Below are positions 17,658-26,386 of a stretch of DNA of 64,000 bases, piece by piece. The notes under the pieces were generated by a model. It was not told where the DNA came from and searched no databases. It was given only the letters and a program-made list of their open reading frames with translations. Within the stretch, counting starts at the first letter, position 1; each line of letters begins with the position of its first letter. The DNA is from Prauserella halophila (GTDB taxonomy: Bacteria; Actinomycetota; Actinomycetes; Mycobacteriales; Pseudonocardiaceae): NCBI RefSeq assembly GCF_024171895.1, contig NZ_JAMTCQ010000016.1:1-64000 (forward strand), given 5' to 3'. The position numbers were made by a program, and so were the translations under genes.

Positions 17658-18637
17658 TGGACCACGGGGCACCGCCCCGGTCGGATGCCGACGACACGTC
17701 GGCCGACCCGAGTACCACCGCCTCGGCTCCGGACGAGGGTTCCGGGATCGGTGCGGTCGCGACGCCCGGAATCGCCGTGGAAGCGGGTGCCGGCGGCGCG
17801 GAGGATTCCGACCAGACCGAGGCCGCCGACGGCACGCCGCGGTTCCAGGTGCGGCTGGAGAACTTCGAGGGCCCGTTCGACCTGCTGCTGCAGTTGATCT
17901 CGCAGCACCAGCTGGACGTCACCGAGGTGGCACTGCACCGGGTCACCGACGACTTCATCGCCCACACCCGGTCGCTCGGCCAGGAGTGGGACCTCGACGA
18001 GACGACCGAGTTCCTCGTCGTCGCGGCGACGTTGCTCGATCTGAAGGCCGCGCGGCTGCTGCCCTCGGCCGAGGTCGAGGACGAGGACGACCTGGCACTG
18101 CTGGAGGCACGTGACCTGCTGTTCGCGCGCGTGCTGCAGTACCGTGCGTACAAGCAGGTGGCGGCGCTGTTCGGGCAGCTGGAGGCGGGTGCACTCCGGC
18201 GCTACCCGCGGTCGGTCAGCCTGGAGGAGCGGTATCTCGGCCTGCTGCCCGAAGTGATGCTCGGCGTCACGCCCGACAGGTTCGCCGACGTCGCGCTCGG
18301 GGTGTTCCGGCCGAAGCCGGAGCCCGAGGTGTCGCTCGATCACCTTCACATGGGGAAGGTCTCGGTGCGTGAACACGCGGCGATGCTGCGGGTGCGCCTC
18401 GCCGAGGAGGGCACGGGTACGTTCCGCGAGCTCGTGGCCGACTGTGAGCACACCATCGAGGTGGTCGCGCGGTTCCTGGCGCTGCTCGACCTCTATCGGG
18501 AGAAGTCGGTGGACCTCGAGCAGGAGGAGGCGTTGGGCGAACTGCACGTGCGCTGGACGGGCGGTTCGGTCGAGGAGGCGACCGCGCGGTCCGAGGCCGA
18601 CCGGTCCACCGGGACGGACGACGAGGAGTACGGGTGA
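17657..18637 (+). CDS. scpA: Segregation and condensation protein ScpA
   Basis: A 326-residue kleisin subunit of the SMC-ScpAB condensin. After about 60 disordered residues the conserved core starts at FQVRLENFEGPFDLLLQLIS and continues through TEFLVVAATLLDLKAARLLP. The C-terminal winged-helix part (ELVADCEHTIEVVARFLALL) contacts the SMC head. ATG 17657 overlaps the preceding stop (TGATG) and the gene overlaps scpB by four bases. Confidence 0.94.
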   Translation: MDHGAPPRSDADDTSADPSTTASAPDEGSGIGAVATPGIAVEAGAGGAEDSDQTEAADGTPRFQVRLENFEGPFDLLLQLISQHQLDVTEVALHRVTDDFIAHTRSLGQEWDLDETTEFLVVAATLLDLKAARLLPSAEVEDEDDLALLEARDLLFARVLQYRAYKQVAALFGQLEAGALRRYPRSVSLEERYLGLLPEVMLGVTPDRFADVALGVFRPKPEPEVSLDHLHMGKVSVREHAAMLRVRLAEEGTGTFRELVADCEHTIEVVARFLALLDLYREKSVDLEQEEALGELHVRWTGGSVEEATARSEADRSTGTDDEEYG

Positions 18638-19410
18638 GCGAGCCACACGACAGCGATGCGCAGGCCGGCGACGCGTCCGGCGCCACCGACCGCCCCGTGG
18701 ACACGGCCGACACCACCGTGGACACGACCGACCCGACCGCCGAGGAGGGCGACGCCGAGGGCTTCGGGGACCGGTCCGGCCCTGCCGAGGGGGATCCCGG
18801 CACCGAGGACGGCGAGAGTGAGGACACGAGCCTGACGGCGGTGGCGCAGGACCGGACGTTGCCGGACCTGTCCGATTACGGCGCGCTGGTGTCGGCGCTC
18901 GAGTCGATGCTGCTCGTCGTCGACGCGCCTGCCACCGAGGAGTCCCTGGCAGGTGCGGTGGAACAGCCGGTCGATCGGGTGACCGAGACGTTGCGCACGA
19001 TGGCCGAGGACTACACCGACCGCGGTAGCGGTTTCGACCTGCGTCGGTCCGGCGAAGGATGGCGGTTCTACACGCGCGAGGTGTACGCACCGTTCGTGGA
19101 GAAACTGCTGCTCGACGGCCAGCGGTCGAAGCTCACGCGCGCGGCGCTCGAAACGCTCGCGGTGATCGCCTACCGGCAACCGGTCACGCGCTCGAGGGTC
19201 GCGGCGGTACGCGGTGTGAACGTCGACGGCGTGATCCGTACGCTCGTACAGCGCGGTCTGATCGCGGAGAGCGGCGCCGATGGCGCGTCCGGCGGCACGC
19301 TGTACGTGACGACCGAGCTGTTCCTGGAGCGGTTGGGTCTGGAGTCGCTGAACGACCTGCCGCCCATCGCACCCTTGCTACCCGAAGTGGATTCGATCGA
19401 TGACATCTAG
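18634..19410 (+). CDS. scpB: Segregation and condensation protein ScpB
   Basis: A 258-residue ScpB with a disordered acidic N-terminus of about 75 residues and two winged-helix domains. The first holds LESMLLVVDAPATEESLAGA, the second the family hallmark ALETLAVIAYRQPVTRSRVA and VRGVNVDGVIRTLVQRGLI. ScpB dimers bind ScpA and regulate SMC. GTG 18634 overlaps scpA, and the 3' end overlaps rluB by eleven bases. Confidence 0.95.
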   Translation: MSEPHDSDAQAGDASGATDRPVDTADTTVDTTDPTAEEGDAEGFGDRSGPAEGDPGTEDGESEDTSLTAVAQDRTLPDLSDYGALVSALESMLLVVDAPATEESLAGAVEQPVDRVTETLRTMAEDYTDRGSGFDLRRSGEGWRFYTREVYAPFVEKLLLDGQRSKLTRAALETLAVIAYRQPVTRSRVAAVRGVNVDGVIRTLVQRGLIAESGADGASGGTLYVTTELFLERLGLESLNDLPPIAPLLPEVDSIDDI

Positions 19411-20140
19411 CAGCCCCGAAGGGGTTCGCCTGCAGAAAGTGCTCGCCCAGGCGGGTGTCGCGTCGCGGCGCGCGTCCGAGGAGCTGATCGCGCGGGGCCG
19501 GGTGAGCGTCGACGGCGAGACCGTGCGGGAACTCGGCAGGCGGGTCGACCCGGACACCGCGGTGATCCACGTCGACGGCGAGCGCCTGATCGTCGACGAC
19601 ACGCTGGTGTACCTCGCGCTGAACAAGCCGAAGGGCGTGCACAGCACGATGTCCGATGACGAGGGCAGGCCGTGCGTGGGCGACTACGTGCGCAAGCGCA
19701 ACGAACGCCTGTTCCACGTCGGCAGGCTCGACGCCGAGACCGAGGGCCTGCTGCTGCTGACCAACGACGGAGACCTGGCGAACAAGCTGATGCACCCGTC
19801 GTTCCACGTGCCGAAGACCTACGTGGCCGAAGTGGACGGCGCGGTGCCGCGTGGCCTCGGTAAGCGGCTGCGCAACGGGATCGAGCTCGACGACGGGCCC
19901 GTGCGCGTGGACGAGTTCCGGGTCAAGGACATCCAGGCGGGGCGGACGATGATCGAGCTCGTGCTGCACGAGGGCCGCAAGCACGTCGTGCGCCGGCTGC
20001 TGCGCCAGGTGGGCCACCCGGTGCGCAAACTGGTTCGCACGTCGGTCGGCGGCGTGCAGCTCGGGCAGACCAAACCCGGCGCGATCCGCAAGCTGAACCG
20101 TCAGGAGGTCGGCTCGCTCTACAAGGTCGTGCGCTCGTAA
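19400..20140 (+). CDS. rluB: 23S rRNA pseudouridine synthase RluB type
   Basis: A 246-residue RsuA/RluB-family enzyme. It has an N-terminal S4 domain (RLQKVLAQAGVASRRASEEL start) and the catalytic motif GRLDAETEGLLLLTNDG with the nucleophilic Asp. The C-terminal IELVLHEGRKHVVRRLL is typical. RluB-type enzymes modify U2605 of 23S rRNA. It ends the conserved parA-scpAB-rluB operon. In M. tuberculosis cmk follows directly; here nine kilobases of accessory genes intervene. Confidence 0.94.
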   Translation: MTSSSPEGVRLQKVLAQAGVASRRASEELIARGRVSVDGETVRELGRRVDPDTAVIHVDGERLIVDDTLVYLALNKPKGVHSTMSDDEGRPCVGDYVRKRNERLFHVGRLDAETEGLLLLTNDGDLANKLMHPSFHVPKTYVAEVDGAVPRGLGKRLRNGIELDDGPVRVDEFRVKDIQAGRTMIELVLHEGRKHVVRRLLRQVGHPVRKLVRTSVGGVQLGQTKPGAIRKLNRQEVGSLYKVVRS

Positions 20141-20195
20141 CGGCCCTCGCCGCGTACCCGCAGGCATACCCGGACTCACGTATCCGGACTCACGC

Positions 20196-20236
20196 CGACT
20201 GCGGCCTCGCGCCCGTGGCGTGCGAGGCCGCAGTCG
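20196..20236. terminator. Bidirectional terminator between rluB and ohr
   Basis: A perfect 15-bp stem CGACTGCGGCCTCGC (20196-20210) and its complement (20222-20236) enclose an 11-base loop. It lies between two convergent genes, so it can serve both. Just upstream the sequence CCGGACTCACG is repeated twice (about 20171 and 20184). Confidence 0.8.
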
Positions 20237-20241
20237 GGTGG

Positions 20242-20670
20242 TCAGGCGACCGTGGTGTCGACGGTCACCGGGATGTTGCCGCGGGTGGCGTTGGAGTACG
20301 GGCACATCGCGTGGGCGGCCTCGGCCAGCTCGTCGGCGGTGGCCTGGTCGACGCCCGACAGCTCGACGTGCAGGTCCGCGGCGAGGCTGAACCCGCCTTC
20401 GTCCTGCGGTCGCAGCTGCACCTCGGCGACGACGGCCGAGTCGCTGATCGTCGTCTTGCGCTGCGCCGCCACAGCCTTCAGCGCGGAGTGGAAGCACGTG
20501 GCCCAGCCCGCCGCGAACAGCTGTTCCGGGTTGGTGCCGTCGCCCGTGCCGCCCATTTCCGTCGGGACCGCGAGCGTGACGTCGAGTGTCTCGTCGTTCG
20601 TGGCGGCCCTGCCGCCGCGCCTGCCGTCGCCGGTGGAGGTCGCGATCGCGGTGTACACGGCTTCTGACAT
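20242..20670 (-). CDS. ohr: Organic hydroperoxide resistance protein Ohr (OsmC family)
   Basis: A 142-residue Ohr peroxidase that reduces organic and fatty-acid hydroperoxides using lipoylated proteins. The two catalytic cysteines are present: Cys59 in FAAGWATCFHSAL and Cys123 in EAAHAMCPYSNATRGN. The MSEAVYTA start at 20670 follows a GAGGAGAA Shine-Dalgarno. It is divergent from a TetR gene instead of the MarR-type OhrR that usually controls ohr. Confidence 0.95.
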   Translation of the reverse strand: MSEAVYTAIATSTGDGRRGGRAATNDETLDVTLAVPTEMGGTGDGTNPEQLFAAGWATCFHSALKAVAAQRKTTISDSAVVAEVQLRPQDEGGFSLAADLHVELSGVDQATADELAEAAHAMCPYSNATRGNIPVTVDTTVA

Positions 20671-20694
20671 GGAGTTCTCCTCGTTCGGCGTCAT

Positions 20695-20723
20695 GTAGAC
20701 TAACTAGTACGTCTATACGTTAG
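20695..20723. promoter_or_regulatory. Candidate operator between ohr and its TetR regulator
   Basis: Two interleaved inverted repeats lie in the AT-rich core of the divergent intergenic region: TAGAC (20696)/GTCTA (20711) and CTAAC (20700)/GTTAG (20719), with an ACTAGT palindrome between them. This is the only AT-rich patch in the 107-base gap and covers the likely promoters of both genes. Confidence 0.5.
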
Positions 20724-20777
20724 CACCGAACGGGAGCAGGTGCAGGCGAGTCGCCGATCGGCGACGAAGGGAGCGAG

Positions 20778-21401
20778 ATGGCGGAGCGAACCACCCGGGG
20801 CGGGGCGAGGAGGGGCGGTACGGGAGCCGCGGCCGAACGGGCACAGCTCCCGGTGCGGGACAGGATTCTGGATGCGGCGGACGAGCTGTTCTACGCCGAG
20901 GGGATCCGCGCCGTCAGCGCCGACCGGATCATCGCCGCCGCGAGCGTGAGCAAGGTGACGTTCTACCGGCACTTCCCGACGAAGGACGACCTGGTCGTCG
21001 CCTACCTCGAACTGCGCGCGTCCGTCGAGCGCGAGGCGGTCGAGGCGTTGCGCACGCAGCACGCGGGTGATCCGGAAGGGATGCTCACCGGGCTGGCGCG
21101 CGAGCTCGCGGCCGTCAGCTGCGCTCCGGGGTTCCGCGGCTGCCCGTACATCAACGCCGCCGCCGAGTACTCCGACCCGGCACACGTCGTCCGCCGCGCC
21201 GTGACCGCTCACCGCGCATGGTTCGCGGGCGTGCTGCAGGAGCAGCTCGGCGAACTCGGCGTCACGGATCCGGCCGTCGCCGAGCAGTTGATGATGCTGC
21301 GGGACGGTGCGATGGTCCACGGCGACCTCGGCGGATCCGACGAGACGCGAGCGCAGACCCTCCTCGCCGGCGGACGGGCGATCATCCGCGCGGCACGCTG
21401 A
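20778..21401 (+). CDS. TetR-family regulator, probable controller of ohr
   Basis: A 207-residue TetR protein. The helix-turn-helix covers about residues 28-72 (RDRILDAADELFYAEGIRAV, then IIAAASVSKVTFYRHFPTKD). The effector domain has a notable Cys pair in AVSCAPGFRGCPYINAAAEY, which could sense oxidants. A GAAGGGAGCGAG Shine-Dalgarno precedes ATG 20778. Divergence from ohr suggests it represses ohr; thiol sensing is inference. Confidence 0.88.
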   Translation: MAERTTRGGARRGGTGAAAERAQLPVRDRILDAADELFYAEGIRAVSADRIIAAASVSKVTFYRHFPTKDDLVVAYLELRASVEREAVEALRTQHAGDPEGMLTGLARELAAVSCAPGFRGCPYINAAAEYSDPAHVVRRAVTAHRAWFAGVLQEQLGELGVTDPAVAEQLMMLRDGAMVHGDLGGSDETRAQTLLAGGRAIIRAAR

Positions 21402-21461
21402 ATCCCGGCGCGCGGTCGCCCGCCGCCCCGCGGCTCCGGCAGGTCGGCGGAGACGTGCCGG

Positions 21462-22640
21462 TCACGAGCCGGTCGTCGCCGGGCTCGGCTGCAGGCGCCG
21501 GGCCACGGGTTCGACGACGCGGGCCGCGGTGGGGCCGAGGATCGCCATCAGCAGCACGTACGCGGTGGCGAGCGCGGCGAGTTCGCCCTCGACGGCGCCT
21601 GCGCTCACCGCGAGTCCGGCGATGACGATGGAGAACTCCCCGCGCGCCACGAGCGCCGCGCCCGCTCGCGCCCGGCCCAGCCTGCCGACCCCGGAGCGTC
21701 GCGCCGCCCACCACCCGGTGCCGACCTTCGTCACGGTCGTCACCACGGCGAGCACGACGGCCCAGGCCAGTACCGGCGGGATCGACGCGGGGTCGGTGTT
21801 CAGCCCGAACACGACGAAGAACACGGCCGCGAACAGGTCGCGCAGCGGTTCGAGCAGGCGGGTGGCGTTCTCCGCCGTCGATCCGGAGATCGCGATACCC
21901 AGCAGGAACGCGCCCACCGCGGCCGAGACCTGCAGCGCCTGCGCCAGCCCGGCCACCAGCAGCGCCGCCCCGAACACGCGCAGCAGGAACACTTCGCGGT
22001 CGTCGCTGTCCACGATCGCGGAGACGAATCGCCCGTACTTGATCGCGATCACCAGCACGACCGAGATGACCAGCAGCGACACGCCCACCGCCGTCAGGCC
22101 GCCCAGCAGGCTCACGCCGCCGAGGACCGCGGTCAGGATCGGCAGGTACAGCGCCATCGCGAGGTCCTCGAACACCAGGATGGACAGCACGACCGGGGTT
22201 TCGCGGTTACCGAGCCTGCCCAGGTCGCCGAGGACCTTGGCGATGATGCCGGACGAGGAGATGTACGTGACACCGGCGAGTGCCAGTGCGCCGACCGGAC
22301 CCCAGCCCAGCAGCAGTGCCACCACGGCACCCGGCGCGGCGTTGGCCACGATGTCGACGAGGCCGGCTGGCCACGACCGTTTCATCCCGCCGACGAGCTC
22401 GGTCGCCGAGTACTCGAGCCCGAGCAGCAGCAACAGCAGTACGACGCCGATCTCGCTGGCCAGCTGCGTGAACTGGCCGATGTCGCCCAGCTCGATCACA
22501 CCGCCGTGGCCGAAGAACAACCCGCCGACCAGGTACAGCGGAATCGGTGACATGCCGACACGTTGCGCGACCTTGCCGAGTACCCCGAGTAGGAAGAAGA
22601 CCGCGCCGAGCTCGATCAGGGCGAGGGCGGTGTGGTCCAC
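21462..22640 (-). CDS. CPA2-family K+/H+ antiporter, KhtU-like
   Basis: A 392-residue membrane protein with about 12 transmembrane helices. It carries the CPA2 pattern: LASEIGVVLLLLLLGLEYS, the unwound-helix region AGVTYISSSGIIAKVLGDL and the late ALVARGEFSIVIAG motif. It lacks a C-terminal TrkA-N domain. Its regulator is encoded nine bases upstream, the arrangement of Bacillus khtT-khtU, where the pair exports K+ in exchange for protons and protects against alkali and electrophiles. Ion specificity is inferred from that pairing. Confidence 0.87.
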   Translation of the reverse strand: MDHTALALIELGAVFFLLGVLGKVAQRVGMSPIPLYLVGGLFFGHGGVIELGDIGQFTQLASEIGVVLLLLLLGLEYSATELVGGMKRSWPAGLVDIVANAAPGAVVALLLGWGPVGALALAGVTYISSSGIIAKVLGDLGRLGNRETPVVLSILVFEDLAMALYLPILTAVLGGVSLLGGLTAVGVSLLVISVVLVIAIKYGRFVSAIVDSDDREVFLLRVFGAALLVAGLAQALQVSAAVGAFLLGIAISGSTAENATRLLEPLRDLFAAVFFVVFGLNTDPASIPPVLAWAVVLAVVTTVTKVGTGWWAARRSGVGRLGRARAGAALVARGEFSIVIAGLAVSAGAVEGELAALATAYVLLMAILGPTAARVVEPVARRLQPSPATTGS

Positions 22641-22649
22641 GGCGGGCCG

Positions 22650-23132
22650 TCACCCCTGATGGAGGATCTTCGTGGCCGCGTCGAGCCCCTCGGCGGTGCC
22701 GACGGCGACGACGAGGTCCCGGGCCGTGAAGACGAAGTCGGGGGCGGGGGACGGGTGGATCTGACCTGCGCGCATCACCGCGACCACGGACACGCCGGTC
22801 CGCGTGCGGATCGCGGTGTCGCCCAGTGTCCGGCCGTCGTAGGGCGACGCCGCCTTGATCGTCAGCTGGCGGGTGCTGATGCCCGGCAGGTCCTTCTGCT
22901 CCTCGGCGAGCTGCGCGACGAGCTGCGGCACCCCGAGCAGGTTCGCCAGCGCGCCCGCCTCGTCGGCGGTCAGCGGCAGCGACGCCAGGCACGCGTCGGG
23001 GTCGTCCGATTTGGAGACGATGAGATCGGTCGTGCCGTCGCGGTGGCTGACGACGCCGATCCTGCGGCCGTTCCCCGCCACGAATTCCTTCCGGACACCG
23101 ATGCCCGGCAGTGGAGTGACTTCGACGTTCAC
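22650..23132 (-). CDS. KhtT-like antiporter regulatory subunit (RCK_C domain)
   Basis: A 160-residue cytosolic protein. The N-terminal half (VTPLPGIGVRKEFVAGNGRR start) matches the KhtT/YhaT N-domain; the C-terminal half is an RCK_C/TrkA-C ligand domain (TIRTRTGVSVVAVMRAGQ, then DLVVAVGTAEGLDAATKIL). In Bacillus this subunit gates KhtU in response to c-di-AMP and pH. GTG 23132 is the only in-frame start at the conserved beginning. It is cotranscribed with the antiporter. Confidence 0.86.
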   Translation of the reverse strand: MNVEVTPLPGIGVRKEFVAGNGRRIGVVSHRDGTTDLIVSKSDDPDACLASLPLTADEAGALANLLGVPQLVAQLAEEQKDLPGISTRQLTIKAASPYDGRTLGDTAIRTRTGVSVVAVMRAGQIHPSPAPDFVFTARDLVVAVGTAEGLDAATKILHQG

Positions 23133-23245
23133 GTGTTCACCGTACCCCTCCGGCTGCGGGGCGAGCACCCGTGGCGGAGACGCCGCCCCGATTCGGTGGC
23201 ACACCGTCCACTTCGGCCGGTCGTGCGGCATGATCGGCGGGTTCG

Positions 23246-23278
23246 TAGTATCACTCCCATTGCGGCGCCGAATGGGAG
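23246..23278 (+). promoter_or_regulatory. mrp promoter -10 and leader hairpin
   Basis: TAGTAT (23246-23251) is a good -10 hexamer. Directly after it, CTCCCATT (23254-23261) and AATGGGAG (23271-23278) form a perfect 8-bp hairpin with a 9-base loop, which would be the very 5' end of the mrp transcript. Its right arm holds GGGAG, close to the GTG start at 23292, so folding could affect initiation. It may also be a dimer-binding operator. Confidence 0.5.
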
Positions 23279-23291
23279 CGGGTGAGGCCGG

Positions 23292-25652
23292 GTGCTGGTG
23301 GCGATCGTGGCGCACTTCGCGCTCGCTGCCGTGCTCCCGCTCGTCGCGCGCCGGTACGGCCGCGCGGCGTTCGTGGTCGGTGCGCTCGTCCCGGCAGGCA
23401 CGCTGGTCCATGCATTCACTCGGGCGGGGGACGCGGTTGCGGCGGTGCCGCCGTCGGAGACGCTGGCCTGGGCGCCCGCGATCGGTCTCGAGTTCACGAC
23501 GCGGTTCGACGAGCTGGCCCTGCTGCTGATCCTGCTGATCAGCGGGGTCGGCACGGTGGTGCTCTGCTACTACGCCGGGTACGCCAAGGTCGGCGATCGC
23601 CGCACCGCGGCGCGGGACTCGGCGCTGCTGGTGACCTTCGCGGGCGCGATGCTCGGCCTCGTCCTCGCCGACGACGTCATCTCGCTGTACCTGTTCTGGG
23701 AGCTCACCACGGTGTGTTCGTTCCTGCTCGTGGGCGGGGACGGCATCCGCAAACGCCTCCGCCAGTCCGCCACGCAGGCGCTGTTGGTGACCGCGCTCGG
23801 CGGGCTGGCGATGCTGCTCGGGCTCCTGCTGCTCGCCACGGCGGCCGGTACGCTGCGGATCTCCGAGATCCTGGCGGACCCTCCCGGCGGCGGGGTGGTG
23901 CCGGCGGCGCTGCTGCTGATCCTGCTCGGAGCGCTGACCAAATCGGCGCAGGCGCCGTTCCACCCGTGGCTGCCGGGCGCCATGGTGGCGCCGACCCCCG
24001 TCAGCGCCTACCTGCACGCGGCCGCGATGGTGAAGGCGGGGGTGTACCTCGTCGCCCGGTTCGCGCCCGGGTTCGCCGACCAGCCGGCATGGTGGATCCC
24101 GATCGTCGGGTGCGGCATCTGGACGATGCTGCTCGGCGGGTTCCGCGCGCTGCGCCAGTACGACCTGAAGACACTGCTGGCCTACGGCACGATCAGCCAG
24201 CTCGGCTTTCTCATGATCATGCTCGGCACCGGTACGTGGCTGTCGGCGCTCGCCGCGGGCACACTGATCCTCGCGCACGGGCTGTTCAAATCGGCGCTGT
24301 TCCTCACCGTCGGCATCATCGACAAACGCACCGGCACCCGGGACATCCGGGAGCTGTCCGGTCTCGGCAGGCGGTGGCGCGTGCTGACGACGCTGGCCAC
24401 GCTGGCGCTGCTGTCGATGGCCGGACTGCCGCCGCTGCTCGGGTTCGTCGGCAAGGAGGCGGCGCTCGAGGCGCTGCTGCACGCCGGCGCGGCCGGCCTG
24501 GTCGCCTGCGCCGGCGTCGTCCTCGGCTCCGTACTCACGGTCGCCTACAGCCTGCGCTTCCTCCGCGGCGCGTTCTCGAGAAAGCCGGACGTCGAACCCC
24601 CGCCGTCGGCGCCCTGCGGGCGCGTCATGACCGGCCTGGTCGCGCTGCCCGCCTTCGCCGGGCTCGTGCTCGGGCTCGTGCCCGGGATCGCCGAACCGGT
24701 CCTCGCAGGCTACGCCGGTTCGTTCGGCCCGGGTCCGGACTACCACCTCGCGTTGTGGCACGGCGTCACGCCGCCGTTGGCGATCAGCGCCGGCATCATC
24801 GTCGCCGGTTACCTCGTGCACCGGTATGCGGGCCTGCAGCGGCTCGGCGGGCGGCTGCCCGAGCCGCTGCAGGCCCAGAACTGGTACCGCGCCTCCGTCG
24901 ACGGCCTCGAACACGTCGCGCGCGGGGTCACCGGCCGCATCCAGGTCGGTTCGCTGCCGGTGTATCTCGGCGTGATCCTGACGACGCTGGTCGTCGTGCC
25001 GGGTGCGGGTGTGCTGGCGGGCGGTGCCGAGTTCGGGCAGCTGCGGCTGTTCGACAACTGGCTTCAGGTGCCGCTCGCCGTGCTGGTACTCGCCGCCGCG
25101 GCGACGGCACTGCTCGCCCGGCGCCGGCTCACCGCCGTGCTGCTGACCGGGGTCGTGGGCTACGGCATCGGCGCGTGGTTCGTCGTCGACGGCGGCGCGG
25201 ACCTGGCACTGGCCCAGTTCCTCGTCGAAACGCTCACGCTCGTCGTGTTCGTGCTCGTCATCCGGCGGTTCCCTCCCCGGTTCACGAAGGACCGCCCGTA
25301 CGTGCCCGGCCGGTGGGTCAAGGCCGCCGTCGCCGGCGTCGCGGGTACGTTCGTCGCGGTCCTGGCGGTGCTGTACTCCGGGTACACCCACGGCATGCCC
25401 GAGGCGAGCCGCGAGTACATCGAACGGGCCGAGGACGAGACGGGGGCGACGAACGTCGTCAACGCGATCATCGTGGACTTCCGCGCGTTCGACACCATCG
25501 GCGAGATCGCCGTGCTCGCGGTGGCCGCCACCGGGGCGGCGAGCCTGATCCTCGCCCGCTCGCGCAGGCGCACCCGGCAGGGCGGCAGCGACACGGGCGC
25601 CGAGGCCGGGGACACCGGCCGGGGCGATGCGCATCCGGAGGTGACGTCGTGA
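23292..25652 (+). CDS. mrpA: Mrp Na+/H+ antiporter subunit A
   Basis: A 786-residue polytopic protein with the complex-I ND5-like core: ADDVISLYLFWELTTVCSFL, LTKSAQAPFHPWLPGAM with the essential Lys and His, and KTLLAYGTISQLGFLMIMLG. The C-terminal third adds MrpA-specific helices and a DUF4040/MbhD-type segment (GGADLALAQFLVETLTLVVF). MrpA-G form one large complex exchanging Na+ (or K+) for protons. It is the first gene of an operon in which all seven genes overlap by 4 bases or less. Confidence 0.95.
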   Translation: MLVAIVAHFALAAVLPLVARRYGRAAFVVGALVPAGTLVHAFTRAGDAVAAVPPSETLAWAPAIGLEFTTRFDELALLLILLISGVGTVVLCYYAGYAKVGDRRTAARDSALLVTFAGAMLGLVLADDVISLYLFWELTTVCSFLLVGGDGIRKRLRQSATQALLVTALGGLAMLLGLLLLATAAGTLRISEILADPPGGGVVPAALLLILLGALTKSAQAPFHPWLPGAMVAPTPVSAYLHAAAMVKAGVYLVARFAPGFADQPAWWIPIVGCGIWTMLLGGFRALRQYDLKTLLAYGTISQLGFLMIMLGTGTWLSALAAGTLILAHGLFKSALFLTVGIIDKRTGTRDIRELSGLGRRWRVLTTLATLALLSMAGLPPLLGFVGKEAALEALLHAGAAGLVACAGVVLGSVLTVAYSLRFLRGAFSRKPDVEPPPSAPCGRVMTGLVALPAFAGLVLGLVPGIAEPVLAGYAGSFGPGPDYHLALWHGVTPPLAISAGIIVAGYLVHRYAGLQRLGGRLPEPLQAQNWYRASVDGLEHVARGVTGRIQVGSLPVYLGVILTTLVVVPGAGVLAGGAEFGQLRLFDNWLQVPLAVLVLAAAATALLARRRLTAVLLTGVVGYGIGAWFVVDGGADLALAQFLVETLTLVVFVLVIRRFPPRFTKDRPYVPGRWVKAAVAGVAGTFVAVLAVLYSGYTHGMPEASREYIERAEDETGATNVVNAIIVDFRAFDTIGEIAVLAVAATGAASLILARSRRRTRQGGSDTGAEAGDTGRGDAHPEVTS

Positions 25653-26386
25653 CCGAGCGCTCCGAGTCCGCGGACGACCGCGAGCACCGCGATCCCGGTC
25701 CCACCGCACCGTCGCGTGAGCCTACGCCCTGGACGGCGTGGGACACCCCGCGCGACCAGTGGCTCATGACCGAACAGCGGGCCGGCGGCTGGCCGCGGTC
25801 GATGCTGCTCGAGGTCCTCGCCCGGGTTCTCTTCCCGACCGTGCTCGTGTTCTCGGTGTATCTGCTGCTGGCCGGCCACCACAACGCCGGCGGCGGGTTC
25901 AGCGGCGGCCTCGTGGCCGGGCTGGCGTTCGTGCTGCGATACGTGACGGGCGGGGGTGCCGAGCTGGCGACGGCGGTGCGCCTGCGACCGCCGGTGGTCA
26001 TCGGACTCGGACTCACGATCGCCGTCGCGACCGCACTGGTGCCGGTGCTGTTCGGCGAGCTCGTGCTGTCCTCGGCGGTGTGGAAGCTGGAACTGCCCGT
26101 GCTCGGCGAACTCAAGGTCACCACGAATCTGGCGCTCGACCTCGGCGTGTATCTGCTGATCATCGGCGTCGTGGTGGATCTGCTGCGCACGGTCGGCTCG
26201 GGCACCGAGCGGGGCGGGCCCGGCGTGGACAGCGAGGCGCCGGAGGACCCCGACGCCCCGGAGGACCCCGACGATCCCGGGGACGCCGGGGACGCCGGGG
26301 ACGCCGACGAGGCCGAGGACGCCGAAGGCGGTGTGGGCGCGGACGAGTTCGACGGGTTCGGCGACGACGAGGTGAGGCGACCATGA
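25649..26386 (+). CDS. mrpB: Mrp antiporter subunit B
   Basis: A 245-residue MrpB/MnhB membrane subunit. The conserved core is LLAGHHNAGGGFSGGLVAGL and onward, flanked by four transmembrane helices. A 48-residue cytosolic leader precedes it and a very acidic Asp/Glu/Gly tail of about 55 residues follows (DPDDPGDAGDAGDADEAEDA). GTG 25649 overlaps the mrpA stop by GTGA. Confidence 0.92.
   Translation: MTERSESADDREHRDPGPTAPSREPTPWTAWDTPRDQWLMTEQRAGGWPRSMLLEVLARVLFPTVLVFSVYLLLAGHHNAGGGFSGGLVAGLAFVLRYVTGGGAELATAVRLRPPVVIGLGLTIAVATALVPVLFGELVLSSAVWKLELPVLGELKVTTNLALDLGVYLLIIGVVVDLLRTVGSGTERGGPGVDSEAPEDPDAPEDPDDPGDAGDAGDADEAEDAEGGVGADEFDGFGDDEVRRP

Noticed and set aside
22650-25709. Antisense reading frame of 1019 codons across mrpA into khtT
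   Set aside because: Only its last 160 codons (KhtT) are real. The part opposite mrpA is shadow sequence with runs such as repeated Gln/Arg.
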